Assembly (NCBI GenBank): GCA_008012315.1
Contig: SSEL01000011.1
Coordinates: forward strand, 1 to 64,000
Direction: 5' to 3'
From: Rhodospirillaceae bacterium
GTDB taxonomy: Bacteria; Pseudomonadota; Alphaproteobacteria; Dongiales; Dongiaceae
Length of the DNA stretch: 64,000 nt
Of the stretch, positions 44,763 to 53,856 are shown one piece after another. The position numbers were made by a program, and so were the translations under genes. The notes beneath the pieces were generated by a model. It had not been told where the DNA came from. It ran no database searches and saw only the letters and a program-made list of their open reading frames with translations. Position 1 is the first letter of the stretch. Every line of letters begins with the position of its first letter.

Positions 44763-46595
44763 ATGGATAAAATGCTCGCTCAGCCGGATACCGCGCAACG
44801 CGCCCTTGATCTGTTGCACAAGGTCTACGGGCATCAGGCCTTTCGCGGCCAGCAGGCCGCAATCATCGAGCATGTTGCGGAAGGCGGCGATGCGCTGGTG
44901 CTGATGCCGACCGGCGGCGGCAAATCCGTCTGCTATCAGATTCCGGCCCTGCTGCGGGACGGCATCGGCATCGTCATCTCGCCGCTGATCGCGTTGATGC
45001 AGGATCAGGTGGCGGCCTTGCAGCAGATGGGTGTCGCCGCCGCTTTCCTCAATTCAAGCCTCACGCTCGACGAATTGCGCGACATCGAACGGCAATTGCG
45101 CCGCGGTGCGCTTAAACTGCTCTATGTCGCGCCCGAACGCCTGCTGACGCCGCGCTTCCTCGATCTCTTGCGTGATCTGAAGATCGCGCTTTTTGCCATC
45201 GACGAGGCGCATTGCGTGTCGCAATGGGGGCATGATTTCCGGCCGGAATATATCCAGCTTTCTGTCTTGCACCAGCAGTTCCCCGATGTGCCGCGCATCG
45301 CCCTGACGGCGACGGCCGACCGCGAGACCCAGGCCGAGATTCGCCATCGCCTGGCCCTGGACGAAGCGCAAATCTATCTCGCCAGTTTCGATCGGCCGAA
45401 TATCCGCTACCGCGTGGTGGAAAAGAGTGATGGCAAAAGGCAGTTGCTGCAGATCCTGCAACAGGAACAGGCCGGCAATGCCGGCATCGTCTATTGCCAG
45501 TCGCGCAAGAAGGTCGACGAGATCGCCAATTGGCTGTGCGAGCGCGGAATTTCCGCCTTGCCCTATCACGCGGGCATGAGCGCCGAGATCCGCCGCGCCA
45601 ATCAGCAGCGTTTCCTGCGTGAAGAGGCGGTCGTCATGGTGGCGACGGTCGCCTTCGGCATGGGGATCGACAAGCCCGATGTGCGCTTTGTGGCGCATCT
45701 CGATCTGCCCGCCAGTATCGAGGCCTATTACCAGGAAACCGGCCGCGCCGGCCGCGACGGTGCGCCGGCCGAGGCCTGGCTGGCTTTTGGTCTGGCCGAT
45801 GTGGTGATGTTGCGCAAGCGCATCGCGGAATCGGCGGCGCCCGAGGAACGCAAGCGCGTCGAGCGCCGCAAGCTGGATGCCTTGCTGGGTTTTTGCGAAT
45901 CGACGCAATGCCGGCGCCAGGCATTGCTCACTTATTTCGGTGAGACGGCGGGCGCTTGCGGCAATTGCGATATCTGTCTCGATCCCGGCGAGACCTGGGA
46001 TGCGACCGTGGCGGCGCAGAAGCTGCTATCGGCGGCCTGGCGCACGGGACAGCGTTTCGGCGTCGCTCACCTGATCGATGTCCTGCGCGGCGAGACGACG
46101 GAGAAGGTGACGCAATACAGGCATGACAGCCTGTCGACCTTCGGCATCGGCCGCGATCTCGGTGTCGCCGAGTGGAAGTCGCTGGCCCGGCAGTTGGTGT
46201 CGCTCGGTTATTTCACGGTGGATGGCGATGGCTTCAACACCCTGGCGGTGAGCGACACGGCGCGTTCCCTGCTCAAGGGCGAGGAGCAGCTCAATCTGCG
46301 CAAGGCCACGGTGAAAACGAGCGGCGGCAAACGCGGCCGACGCAGCTTCACCGCGCAGCTTGGCCCGGGCGGTGTCGATCCGAAACTCTGGGATGCGTTG
46401 CGGGCGCGACGGCGCGATCTGGCGGCGGCGCAGAATGTGCCGCCTTATGTTATTTTCCATGACAACACGCTGATCGAAATCGCCCACCGCAAGCCGCAGA
46501 CGCTCGACGAGTTCCTGGAGATTCCCGGTATCGGTGAACGCAAACTGGCGCGCTACGGCGACGACTTCCTGGAAGTCCTGGCCGGCTTCATGTGA
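44763..46595 (+). CDS. recQ: ATP-dependent DNA helicase RecQ
   Basis: 610 aa. Superfamily 2 motifs: motif I MPTGGGKSVCYQIP, II FAIDEAHCVSQWGHDFRPEY, III IALTATAD, V VATVAFGMGIDKPDVRFVAH, VI YYQETGRAGRDG. Zinc-binding cysteines in LGFCESTQCRRQALL and GACGNCDICLD, an RQC winged helix, and a C-terminal HRDC domain (RKPQTLDEFLEIPGIGERKL). Its TGA stop abuts the stop of the convergent rnhA gene, forming TGATCA. ATG 44763 starts the conserved protein; the frame opens at GTG 44712. Confidence 0.97.
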   Translation: MDKMLAQPDTAQRALDLLHKVYGHQAFRGQQAAIIEHVAEGGDALVLMPTGGGKSVCYQIPALLRDGIGIVISPLIALMQDQVAALQQMGVAAAFLNSSLTLDELRDIERQLRRGALKLLYVAPERLLTPRFLDLLRDLKIALFAIDEAHCVSQWGHDFRPEYIQLSVLHQQFPDVPRIALTATADRETQAEIRHRLALDEAQIYLASFDRPNIRYRVVEKSDGKRQLLQILQQEQAGNAGIVYCQSRKKVDEIANWLCERGISALPYHAGMSAEIRRANQQRFLREEAVVMVATVAFGMGIDKPDVRFVAHLDLPASIEAYYQETGRAGRDGAPAEAWLAFGLADVVMLRKRIAESAAPEERKRVERRKLDALLGFCESTQCRRQALLTYFGETAGACGNCDICLDPGETWDATVAAQKLLSAAWRTGQRFGVAHLIDVLRGETTEKVTQYRHDSLSTFGIGRDLGVAEWKSLARQLVSLGYFTVDGDGFNTLAVSDTARSLLKGEEQLNLRKATVKTSGGKRGRRSFTAQLGPGGVDPKLWDALRARRRDLAAAQNVPPYVIFHDNTLIEIAHRKPQTLDEFLEIPGIGERKLARYGDDFLEVLAGFM

Positions 46596-47069
46596 TCACA
46601 GGATGTCCTGTGTTTTCAGGGACTGGATGGCCTCGCGGGCGAGCAGATCGGCGCGCTCGTTTTCCGGATGGCCGGCATGGCCTTTCACCCAATGCCAGGA
46701 AACCCGATGCGGCTTGATGGCATGGTCGAGGCGCTGCCAGAGATCGGAATTCTTCACCGGCTTCTTATCCGATGTGCGCCAGCCGTTTCGTTTCCAGCCG
46801 GGCATCCATTCGGTGACGCCCTTCATAAGATATTGGCTGTCGGTATAGAGCGCCACCTGGCTTGGCCGTTTCAGCGTCTCCAGGGCAATGATGGCAGCCA
46901 TCATTTCCATGCGGTTATTCGTCGTCGGGCTTTCGCCGCCGGATAATTCCTTTTCGACCTCGCCGTAGCGCAGGATCGCGCCCCATCCGCCGGGGCCGGG
47001 ATTGCCGCTGCAGGCGCCGTCGGTGAATATCTCGACGACCTTCACGGCCTCGGCAGGAGATGCACTCAT
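46596..47069 (-). CDS. rnhA: Ribonuclease HI
   Basis: 157 aa. Catalytic acidic residues: Asp in [18 protein letters not shown], Glu in [14 protein letters not shown], Asp in [14 protein letters not shown], and His/Asp region [17 protein letters not shown]. Degrades RNA in RNA:DNA hybrids. It is downstream of thrB, 9 nt apart, and its stop directly abuts that of recQ. Confidence 0.97.
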   Translation of the reverse strand: MSASPAEAVKVVEIFTDGACSGNPGPGGWGAILRYGEVEKELSGGESPTTNNRMEMMAAIIALETLKRPSQVALYTDSQYLMKGVTEWMPGWKRNGWRTSDKKPVKNSDLWQRLDHAIKPHRVSWHWVKGHAGHPENERADLLAREAIQSLKTQDIL

Positions 47070-47078
47070 GGAAACGGC

Positions 47079-48041
47079 TCAGCCGATACCATAGGCGCCG
47101 GCCGAACCGGCACCCTGATGGAAACGGAGCTTGCGCAGGTATTCGCGCGGATCCTTCGGCTTCACGAAAGCCCCCGGCGGATGGTTCAGCCAGTCGTAAA
47201 GCCGGGTGAGGAGAAAGCGCAAGGCGCTGCCGCGGCAAAGCAGCGGCAAGGCCGCGGTTTCGGCCGCGGGCACCGGGCGGATCGATTGATAGGCCTGCAC
47301 CATTAATCGGGCCTTGGTGATGTTGAAGCTGTGATCCGGCTCGAAGCACCAGGCATTGAGGCAGACCGCGAGGTCATAGGCCAGGAAGTCGGTGCAGGCG
47401 AAATAGAAATCGATCAGCCCCGACAGGCGGTCATTGAGAAAGAACACATTGTCGGGAAAGAGATCGGCATGAATGACGCCGATCTCCAGATCTTTCGGCC
47501 AATGCGATTCGAGGAAGGCCAGTTCGTCGACGATGATCTTGCCAAGGCCCGGCTCGACCTCATCGGCGCGATCCTTTGTCGCCGCGACCAGCTTCTGCCA
47601 GCCGGCCAGCGACAAGGCATTGGTGCGGGTGATGGTGAAGTCGCGGCCCTTGAGGTGAAGATCGGCGAGGGCGGCGCCCAGTTGCTGGCAATGGCGCTCG
47701 GTCGGCCGGCGCGGCCACATGCCTTCGAGAAAGCTGACGATCACGGCAGGCCGGCCGCAAAGCTCATGCAGGGTCTGGCCGTCGCGGGCATGAATCGGCG
47801 TCGGACAGCTCAGGCCCTTGGCGGCGAGATGCTCCATCAAGCCCAGGAAGAAGGGCAGGTCCTCGCGGGCGACGCGCTTTTCATAAAGGGTAAGAATGTA
47901 GTTTCCACGTGTCGTGCGCAGCAGGTAGTTGCTGTTCTCCACGCCTTCGGCGATGCCTTTGCAGGCGACGACATTGCCGAGATCGTATTGCGCGAGGAAC
48001 GTGGTCAACTCGCCATCCGGCACTTCCGTATAGACAGCCAT
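47079..48041 (-). CDS. thrB: Homoserine kinase, ThrB type II (APH fold)
   Basis: 320 aa, of the choline/aminoglycoside kinase fold rather than GHMP type. [21 protein letters not shown] at the N terminus, [19 protein letters not shown], catalytic loop [17 protein letters not shown] and [11 protein letters not shown]. It makes O-phosphohomoserine, the substrate of ThrC encoded upstream in the window. The start at 48041 fits the family; the frame opens at 48074. Confidence 0.95.
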   Translation of the reverse strand: MAVYTEVPDGELTTFLAQYDLGNVVACKGIAEGVENSNYLLRTTRGNYILTLYEKRVAREDLPFFLGLMEHLAAKGLSCPTPIHARDGQTLHELCGRPAVIVSFLEGMWPRRPTERHCQQLGAALADLHLKGRDFTITRTNALSLAGWQKLVAATKDRADEVEPGLGKIIVDELAFLESHWPKDLEIGVIHADLFPDNVFFLNDRLSGLIDFYFACTDFLAYDLAVCLNAWCFEPDHSFNITKARLMVQAYQSIRPVPAAETAALPLLCRGSALRFLLTRLYDWLNHPPGAFVKPKDPREYLRKLRFHQGAGSAGAYGIG

Positions 48042-48074
48042 GGGATCTTGGACGCGATCTTGTTTCTGTTTCAA

Positions 48075-48104
48075 AGGCCCGGCGACGTATCGGTCACCGG
48101 GCCT
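48075..48104 (-). terminator. Hairpin between ispH and thrB
   Basis: AGGCCCGG (48075-48082) pairs with CCGGGCCT (48097-48104), with three further pairs inside after a mismatch. On the minus strand it follows ispH and is trailed by TTTGAAAC. A partial terminator or stabiliser within the ispH-thrB-rnhA transcript. Confidence 0.55.
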
Positions 48105-48157
48105 GGTGGCTGATCAGTGGCATGCAGCCGGGGCCGTCATGCCGGTCGCGGCGATGA

Positions 48158-49102
48158 TCACGCGGTCAGCGCGCGCGGCAGTTTGAAGTGAATGGTCTCG
48201 GTGGTGACGGGAATCTCATCCATCTCGATCGTATATCGCTGCCGGATCGCGTCCAGCACATCCTGCACCAGGATTTCCGGGGCCGAGGCACCCGCCGTAA
48301 TGCCGACCGTCTTGGCGCCCTCGAACCAGCTCCAATCGATCTCGGCGGCCTTCTGCACCAGATGCGCATTGGTGCAGCCGGCAACCCGCGCGACCTCCAC
48401 CAGGCGCCGTGAGTTCGATGAATTGGGCGCGCCGATCACCAGGACGAGATCGCAACGGCCGGCGATCGCCTTCACCGCCATCTGACGGTTCGTCGTGGCG
48501 TAGCAGATATCTTCCTTGCGTGGGCCGTGAATCGACGGGAAGCGTTGCCGCAACGCATCGATGATATCGACCGTGTCATCGACCGACAGCGTGGTCTGGG
48601 TGATATAGGCGAGCTCTTCGGTCTGCGGCGGCGCGACCTTGGCGACATCGGCAACGGTTTCGACCAGGGTCACCGCGCCGGGCGGCAACTGGCCGATCGT
48701 GCCGATTACCTCGGGATGACCGGCATGGCCGATCAGGATGATATGCCGGCCGATATTAAAATGGCCTTCGGCCTCGCGATGCACCTTGCTGACCAGCGGA
48801 CAGGTGGCGTCGAGATAAAGCAGGTTGCGCTTTTCGGCTTCGGCCGGGACCGCCTTGGGCACGCCATGGGCGGAAAAGACCACCGGGAACTGCCCGGGAA
48901 TCTCGTCCAGTTCTTCGACGAAGATCGCGCCCTTGCGCTCCAGCTCCTCAACCACATGCCGATTGTGGACAATCTCATGGCGGACATAGACTGGCGCGCC
49001 GAACCGCTCCAGGGCTTTTTCGACGATCTGGATCGCACGGTCGACGCCGGCACAGAAGCCGCGCGGTGCCGCCAGAAGCAGGGTCAGGTTGGGTTTCTGC
49101 AT
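48158..49102 (-). CDS. ispH: 4-hydroxy-3-methylbut-2-enyl diphosphate reductase
   Basis: 314 aa. Last step of the MEP isoprenoid pathway, making IPP and DMAPP. Fe-S ligands in [29 protein letters not shown] and VGCTNAH-type region ([11 protein letters not shown]), with the conserved [10 protein letters not shown] and the [11 protein letters not shown] loop. AGGA lies 8 nt before ATG 49102. Upstream in-frame codons to 49210 do not match the family. Confidence 0.97.
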   Translation of the reverse strand: MQKPNLTLLLAAPRGFCAGVDRAIQIVEKALERFGAPVYVRHEIVHNRHVVEELERKGAIFVEELDEIPGQFPVVFSAHGVPKAVPAEAEKRNLLYLDATCPLVSKVHREAEGHFNIGRHIILIGHAGHPEVIGTIGQLPPGAVTLVETVADVAKVAPPQTEELAYITQTTLSVDDTVDIIDALRQRFPSIHGPRKEDICYATTNRQMAVKAIAGRCDLVLVIGAPNSSNSRRLVEVARVAGCTNAHLVQKAAEIDWSWFEGAKTVGITAGASAPEILVQDVLDAIRQRYTIEMDEIPVTTETIHFKLPRALTA

Positions 49103-49272
49103 GCTCAAATCCTGGTTTTGCTTTCCTGGAATATAGAAGTTTCGACCCGCCGGGCAACCGCCAATTCTGCTGATCCGACCTGCGGTTAGGCGCCTCGGCG
49201 CCGATCTCATCCCGTGCCACAGGCTTGCCTCATAGGAAGCTGACGGCCGTTTCAGAGCCCGACCGGGCCGTT

Positions 49273-49295
49273 ATTAACCCGATTCGCTTGTTAAT
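49273..49295. promoter_or_regulatory. ATTAAC / GTTAAT inverted repeat
   Basis: ATTAAC (49273-49278) and GTTAAT (49290-49295), 11 nt apart, in the 425-bp divergent gap between ispH and the CDGSH gene. It is A/T-rich against a GC-rich background and so stands out as a possible operator. The rest of this gap is occupied by the repeat at 49311-49445. Confidence 0.3.
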
Positions 49296-49310
49296 CGGCG
49301 GGCGGCTCTC

Positions 49311-49445
49311 TCGAGCCGGATCGTTTTAGACGGAATCGCTTCGCGATTTGTCTAAAACGTGAATCCGCCTCTGATTAATAAGATAGAGGGCGATTCACGT
49401 CCTTGATGGAAGCATAATGCTTCCATCAAGGACGATCGCGCTCTA
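49311..49445. repeat. 135-bp cloverleaf-like repeat, copy 2
   Basis: Second copy of the element at 17434-17569. Hairpin 1 (49322-49331 / 49350-49359) is perfect here, whereas copy 1 has one mismatch. Hairpin 2 arms start at 49359 and end at 49398. Hairpin 3 (49399-49414 / 49418-49433) keeps 16 pairs, with C402-G430 (last three digits) replacing the T-A pair of copy 1. The right outer arm GCTCTA is identical; the left end is TCGAGC instead of TAGAGC. It lies between divergent promoters, not between convergent genes. Confidence 0.9.
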
Positions 49446-49528
49446 GAGTCAGCGCCGATATTAACAGGTCTTCCCGCCAGTCGGCGATTCCGGCAGCGGG
49501 GAGGTCGGGCTGAACCGGGGGATGGTCG

Positions 49529-49768
49529 ATGGCCGAACCGCAGATCGCGCAGAAATCGCCCTATAAGGTCGAGGTGACGGCCGGGAAGACCTATTTCTGG
49601 TGCGCTTGCGGCAGGAGCCAGAAACAGCCTTTCTGCGATGGTTCGCATAAAGGCAGTGAATTCTCACCCGTCAAATACGAAGCCGGCGAAACCAAATCGG
49701 TGTTCTTTTGCGGCTGCAAGCATTCCGGCAACACACCGCTTTGCGACGGTACGCATAGCCGCCTCTGA
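49529..49768 (+). CDS. Double CDGSH iron-sulfur protein
   Basis: 79 aa with two CDGSH motifs, each binding a labile [2Fe-2S] cluster with three Cys and one His: CACGRSQKQPFCDGSH and CGCKHSGNTPLCDGTH. The domain order and spacing resemble the CISD3/Miner2 class. It is soluble, with no anchor. Likely a redox-sensing or cluster-transfer protein; partner unknown. It overlaps no other gene and precedes a lipoprotein gene by 50 nt. Confidence 0.92.
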   Translation: MAEPQIAQKSPYKVEVTAGKTYFWCACGRSQKQPFCDGSHKGSEFSPVKYEAGETKSVFFCGCKHSGNTPLCDGTHSRL

Positions 49769-49817
49769 TCGCCTCCCCTCCCATGATCATGTCACACAAA
49801 AAGAGCAAGGATCGTCG

Positions 49818-50381
49818 ATGACCGACCGTTCCGGTACTTCCCCCAGCAAGGTTCTTCGCAATCTCGCACCCCTTAGCCTGCTGGCCATCGCGCTTACAGG
49901 TTGTGCCAGCAAAGACAAGGGCGGCGCATTGCCTTGTCCGATGGTCGTGGCGCCGCGGGAATTGGCCCATGTCACCAATTTCGCCCCCGGCGGGACCGAT
50001 CTATCGGATATCTCCTTCGAGGCCGGCGTCGATACCTTCTCGAGCTATTGCAAATACTCCGCCAATGCCGAACAGCCTTACATCCGGACGGCCATCAAGG
50101 TGCAGTTCATCGCCGCCCGTGGCCCGAAATTCACCGGCGACAAGGCCAGCTTCAAATACTTCGTTGCGATCACCGGACCTGGTGGCACGCTGGAAAAGAA
50201 AGAAATCTTCGATTCCGACATCGATTTGAGCGGCGACAAGGTCAAGAACATCACGGTGGATGAAATCGACCCCATCAAGGTCTTCCCCAAGGAGAAGGAA
50301 AACGGCGATTTCTATCGCATCTATATCGGGCTCGATCTCACCAAGGAGCAGCTTGATTACAACAAGCGCAATCCGCGCTGA
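49818..50381 (+). CDS. Hypothetical lipoprotein
   Basis: 187 aa. Lipoprotein signal with lipobox ALTGC at about residue 31. The mature part begins with CPMVVAPRELAHVTNFAPGG and contains several beta-strand-like segments (AIKVQFIAARG, YFVAITGPGG, KVKNITVDEIDPI). I recognise the pattern as conserved in alphaproteobacteria but cannot assign a function. AAGGA lies 8 nt before ATG 49818. Confidence 0.8.
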   Translation: MTDRSGTSPSKVLRNLAPLSLLAIALTGCASKDKGGALPCPMVVAPRELAHVTNFAPGGTDLSDISFEAGVDTFSSYCKYSANAEQPYIRTAIKVQFIAARGPKFTGDKASFKYFVAITGPGGTLEKKEIFDSDIDLSGDKVKNITVDEIDPIKVFPKEKENGDFYRIYIGLDLTKEQLDYNKRNPR

Positions 50382-50540
50382 CGTCGATTGATGTCGGAGT
50401 CGGCGGGCCGCAAAAGCGGCCGGTGCATCACGCCGTCGGTGATTTGTCGCGGTTTGCATGACGTTTCCAGTCAGAAAAATGCCGCTTGACGGAAAATAGG
50501 ACCGGGATCATCCTCACAACCGACATGTAAGCCCGCTGTT

Positions 50541-50780
50541 GGGAGAGATCGTCCGGTGACCAGAGTGATCATCGGCCGGCGCCGAAGGAGCAACCGCCCC
50601 CGGAAACTCTCAGGCAAAAGGACCGCTGCGGGTTCGACACTCTGGAAAGCGGGCGCCCCCGGGGCTGGGGACGCCTCACCGACGGAGTAAACCAGGCTCT
50701 CTCTGCCATGCGATCGGGCGATCTGCCGGGTCCGGTTGGGAGAGTGGCCAATCTCTCAGGTTCCAAGGACAGAGGGGGGA
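50541..50780 (+). promoter_or_regulatory. Tandem glycine riboswitch
   Basis: Two adjacent glycine aptamers in the leader of gcvT. Aptamer 1 (about 50541-50650) carries GCCGAAGGAGCAA, GGAAACTCTCAGGCAAAAGG and CACTCTGGA. Aptamer 2 (about 50652-50778) carries ACCGACGGAGTAAACC, AATCTCTCAGGTTCCAAGG and ACAGAGGGG. The tandem arrangement upstream of glycine cleavage genes is the classic ON switch: glycine binding should raise expression of the operon. The 160 nt before it have no gene and should carry the promoter. Confidence 0.95.
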
Positions 50781-50835
50781 ACGATACGGGCGAAGCGCCT
50801 GTGTCGACCCCAATGGATTTCTGTCGGAGGATATC

Positions 50836-52020
50836 TTGACCACCACGAGCACAGCGTCCACGGATGTCTCATCACCGGCCGGCGCCTCATCGGGCGCGGC
50901 AGCCTTGCAGCGCACGCCATTACACGACCTGCACCTGGAACTGGGTGCCAAGATGGTGCCCTTTGCCGGTTATGAGATGCCGGTCAATTATCCGGCGGGC
51001 ATCATGGCCGAGCATCTGCATTGCCGCAGCGCCGCCGGGCTCTTCGATGTTTCCCATATGGGCCAGATCAGGCTGGTCGCCGAAAGCCACGACGCCGTTG
51101 CCGCGGCCCTCGAGCGGTTATGTCCGGCCGATTTCCTCGGCTTGCAGACCGGCCGCCAGCGCTACAGCTTCTTCACCGACAACCAGGGCGGCATCCTGGA
51201 CGACCTGATGGTCAGCCGGTTGCAGGATGCCAGGCACGGCGATCATCTCTTCATGGTGGTCAATGCCGCCTGCAAGGCGCAGGACCTGTCGCATCTCCAG
51301 GCCAATCTCAATCATCGCTGCGAGATCACCGAGCTCGCCGATCGCGCCTTGCTGGCCTTGCAGGGACCTGCTGCCGGCGAGGTCCTGGCGCGGCTGGCGC
51401 CGGAGAGCGGCGCGATGACGTTCATGACCGCGCGCGTGCTGACGATTGCCGGCATCGACTGCATCGTCACCCGGTCCGGCTATACCGGCGAGGACGGCTT
51501 CGAAATCTCCGTCTCCAATGCGTCGGCGACCGATCTGGCGCGGCGGCTGTTGGCGGAAGCCGGGGTGAAGCCGATCGGCCTGGGCGCGCGCGATTCGCTG
51601 CGACTGGAAGCCGGGCTCTGCCTCTATGGCAACGACATCACGCCGCAGACGACGCCGGTCGAAGCCGATCTCAGTTGGGCGATCGGCAAGCGCCGGCGTG
51701 AACAGGGCGGCTTCCCGGGTTCCGGCGTGTTGCAGCGGCAATGGAAAGACGGCGTCGCCCGCAAGCGCGTCGGCATTCAACCGGACGGCAAGGCGCCGGC
51801 CCGCGCCCATACCGAAATCGCCGACGCGGCCGGGCAGGTGATCGGCGAGATCACCTCGGGCGGCTTCGGCCCCAGCGTCAATGCGCCTGTTGCCATGGGC
51901 TATGTCGCGGCGAGCCATGCCGCGCCGGGCACCAGGCTGAACTTGCTGGTTCGCGGCAAAGCTCTGCCGGCCAGCGTCGTCGCTCTGCCTTTCGTGCCGC
52001 ATCGGTATCGGCGCGGCTAA
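50836..52020 (+). CDS. gcvT: Glycine cleavage system T protein (aminomethyltransferase)
   Basis: 394 aa. Transfers the methylene of the GcvH-bound intermediate to tetrahydrofolate, releasing ammonia. Motifs: LGAKMVPFAGYEMPVNYPAG, GLFDVSHMGQIRL, RSGYTGEDGFEI, and the C-terminal GFGPSVNAPVAMGYV. It starts at TTG 50836 with GGAGG 6 nt upstream. It is about 55 nt downstream of the riboswitch and first in the gcv operon. Confidence 0.96.
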   Translation: MTTTSTASTDVSSPAGASSGAAALQRTPLHDLHLELGAKMVPFAGYEMPVNYPAGIMAEHLHCRSAAGLFDVSHMGQIRLVAESHDAVAAALERLCPADFLGLQTGRQRYSFFTDNQGGILDDLMVSRLQDARHGDHLFMVVNAACKAQDLSHLQANLNHRCEITELADRALLALQGPAAGEVLARLAPESGAMTFMTARVLTIAGIDCIVTRSGYTGEDGFEISVSNASATDLARRLLAEAGVKPIGLGARDSLRLEAGLCLYGNDITPQTTPVEADLSWAIGKRRREQGGFPGSGVLQRQWKDGVARKRVGIQPDGKAPARAHTEIADAAGQVIGEITSGGFGPSVNAPVAMGYVAASHAAPGTRLNLLVRGKALPASVVALPFVPHRYRRG

Positions 52021-52110
52021 GGCAAGCGGTTTTCACTGCATCATCGGGGCGTGATGCACAAGGGAATGTCCTAACCAATCTCTACAGGGCTCAATCGCTA
52101 CAGGGAGTGC

Positions 52111-52491
52111 ATGATGAGCGATCTGCGTTACACCAAGGACCATGAATGGCTTCGCGCCGAAGGCGATATCGTGACGGTCGGTATCACGCCTTATGCCCAG
52201 GAGCAGCTCGGCGATGTCGTTTATGTCGAATTGCCGGAAGTCGGCCGCAAGGTCGAACAAGGCAAGGAGATGGCGGTGGTTGAATCGGTCAAGGCTGCCA
52301 GCGAGGTCTATGCCCCGGTCAGCGGCGAAGTGGTCGAGGTGAACAGCGCGTTGACCGATGCACCGGCCACGGTGAACGAGGATGCTCTGGGTAAGGGATG
52401 GTTCGTGAAGCTGAAGCTCGCGGATCCGGGACAATTGACTGGCCTGATGGACGAAGCCGCCTATAAAGCGCTGTGTGACAGCGAACACTGA
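52111..52491 (+). CDS. gcvH: Glycine cleavage system H protein
   Basis: 126 aa, lipoyl carrier of the complex. The lipoylated Lys is in [20 protein letters not shown]; the N terminus [15 protein letters not shown] and the [14 protein letters not shown] end are typical. Two consecutive ATGs (52111, 52114) are available, with GGGAG upstream. It lies between gcvT and gcvPA. Confidence 0.97.
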   Translation: MMSDLRYTKDHEWLRAEGDIVTVGITPYAQEQLGDVVYVELPEVGRKVEQGKEMAVVESVKAASEVYAPVSGEVVEVNSALTDAPATVNEDALGKGWFVKLKLADPGQLTGLMDEAAYKALCDSEH

Positions 52492-52506
52492 ATCAGGTCC
52501 CGATCC

Positions 52507-53856
52507 ATGCGCTATTTGCCGCTGACCGAGGCTGACAGGCGGGTGATGCTCGCCAAGATCGGCGTTCCGTCGATCGACAGTCTCTACGCCGATGTTCCAT
52601 CAAAAGCACTTCTGAAGGCGCCGATTGCCGATCTGCCCGATCACCAGGGAGAGATTGAGGTCGAGCGTCAGATGCAGGCTTTCGCCAATCAGAATCTCGG
52701 TACCGCTTCCTGTCCGAGTTTCCTGGGGGCGGGGGCTTACCGGCATCACGTGCCGGCGACGGTGGACTATCTCATCCAGCGCGGTGAGTTCCTGACTTCC
52801 TATACGCCGTATCAGCCGGAAGTCACGCAGGGCACGCTGCAATACCTGTTCGAGTTCCAGACGCAGGTGGCGCTGCTGACCGGCATGGATGTGGCGAATG
52901 CCTCGATGTATGACGGTGCCACCTCGACCTGCGAAGCCGTGCAGATGGCCAATCGCATCACGCGCCGCAAGAAGGCGGTGGTTTCCGGCGGCCTGCATCC
53001 GCATTACCACGAAGTCATCGCCACCCTGGCGAAGTTCACCGGCTTCGAGATCGTGTCGCCACAGCCCGCGCCGCAAGGCGGCGAGGATCTGATGGCGATG
53101 GTCGACAAGGATACCTCCTGCATCGTCGTGCAATATCCGGATGTTTTTGGCCAGGTGCGCGACTATACGAAACTGGCGGAAGCGGCACATGCCGCCGGCG
53201 CGCTTCTGATCGTCGCGGTGACGGAAATCGTTTCGCTCGGCCTCTTGACGCCGCCGGGGGACATGGGTGCCGATATCGTCACCGCCGAAGGCCAGTCGCT
53301 GGGCAATCCTCTCGGTTTCGGCGGTCCTTATGTCGGATTGTTTGCCACGCGCGATAAATATCTGCGGCAGATGCCAGGCCGCCTTGCCGGCCAGACCGTC
53401 GATGCGGAAGGCCGGCGTGGCTGGGTGCTGACCCTGTCGACCCGCGAACAGCATATCCGCCGGGAAAAGGCGACCAGCAATATCTGCACCAATTCCGGTC
53501 TCTGTGCTTTGGCCTTTACCATCCATCTCAGCCTGCTGGGTGAAGCAGGGTTGCGGCAATTGGCCGAACTCAATCACGCTGCGGCCTCGCGCCTGGCGGA
53601 TCGGTTGAGCGCCATCGACGGCGTCGACTTGCAGACACCGCAGTTCTTTAACGAATTCACCCTCAAGCTGTCGAAGCCGGCCGCCAAGGTGGTGGAAGAG
53701 CTGGCGCAGCGCCGCATCCTGGGCGGCGTGCCGGTCTCGCGCCTTTGGCCCGGCCGGCCCGAGCTTGAGAATCTGCTGCTGGTTGCCGCGACCGAAACGG
53801 TAACCGATGACGATATGGCGGCGCTGGAAACGGCGCTGAAAGAGGTGCTGCGATGA
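52507..53856 (+). CDS. gcvPA: Glycine dehydrogenase (decarboxylating) subunit 1
   Basis: 449 aa, N-terminal half of the split P protein: [60 protein letters not shown]. It decarboxylates glycine together with GcvPB and GcvH. It has no PLP lysine itself, as expected of this half. It ends overlapping gcvPB by four bases (ATGA). Confidence 0.97.
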   Translation: MRYLPLTEADRRVMLAKIGVPSIDSLYADVPSKALLKAPIADLPDHQGEIEVERQMQAFANQNLGTASCPSFLGAGAYRHHVPATVDYLIQRGEFLTSYTPYQPEVTQGTLQYLFEFQTQVALLTGMDVANASMYDGATSTCEAVQMANRITRRKKAVVSGGLHPHYHEVIATLAKFTGFEIVSPQPAPQGGEDLMAMVDKDTSCIVVQYPDVFGQVRDYTKLAEAAHAAGALLIVAVTEIVSLGLLTPPGDMGADIVTAEGQSLGNPLGFGGPYVGLFATRDKYLRQMPGRLAGQTVDAEGRRGWVLTLSTREQHIRREKATSNICTNSGLCALAFTIHLSLLGEAGLRQLAELNHAAASRLADRLSAIDGVDLQTPQFFNEFTLKLSKPAAKVVEELAQRRILGGVPVSRLWPGRPELENLLLVAATETVTDDDMAALETALKEVLR

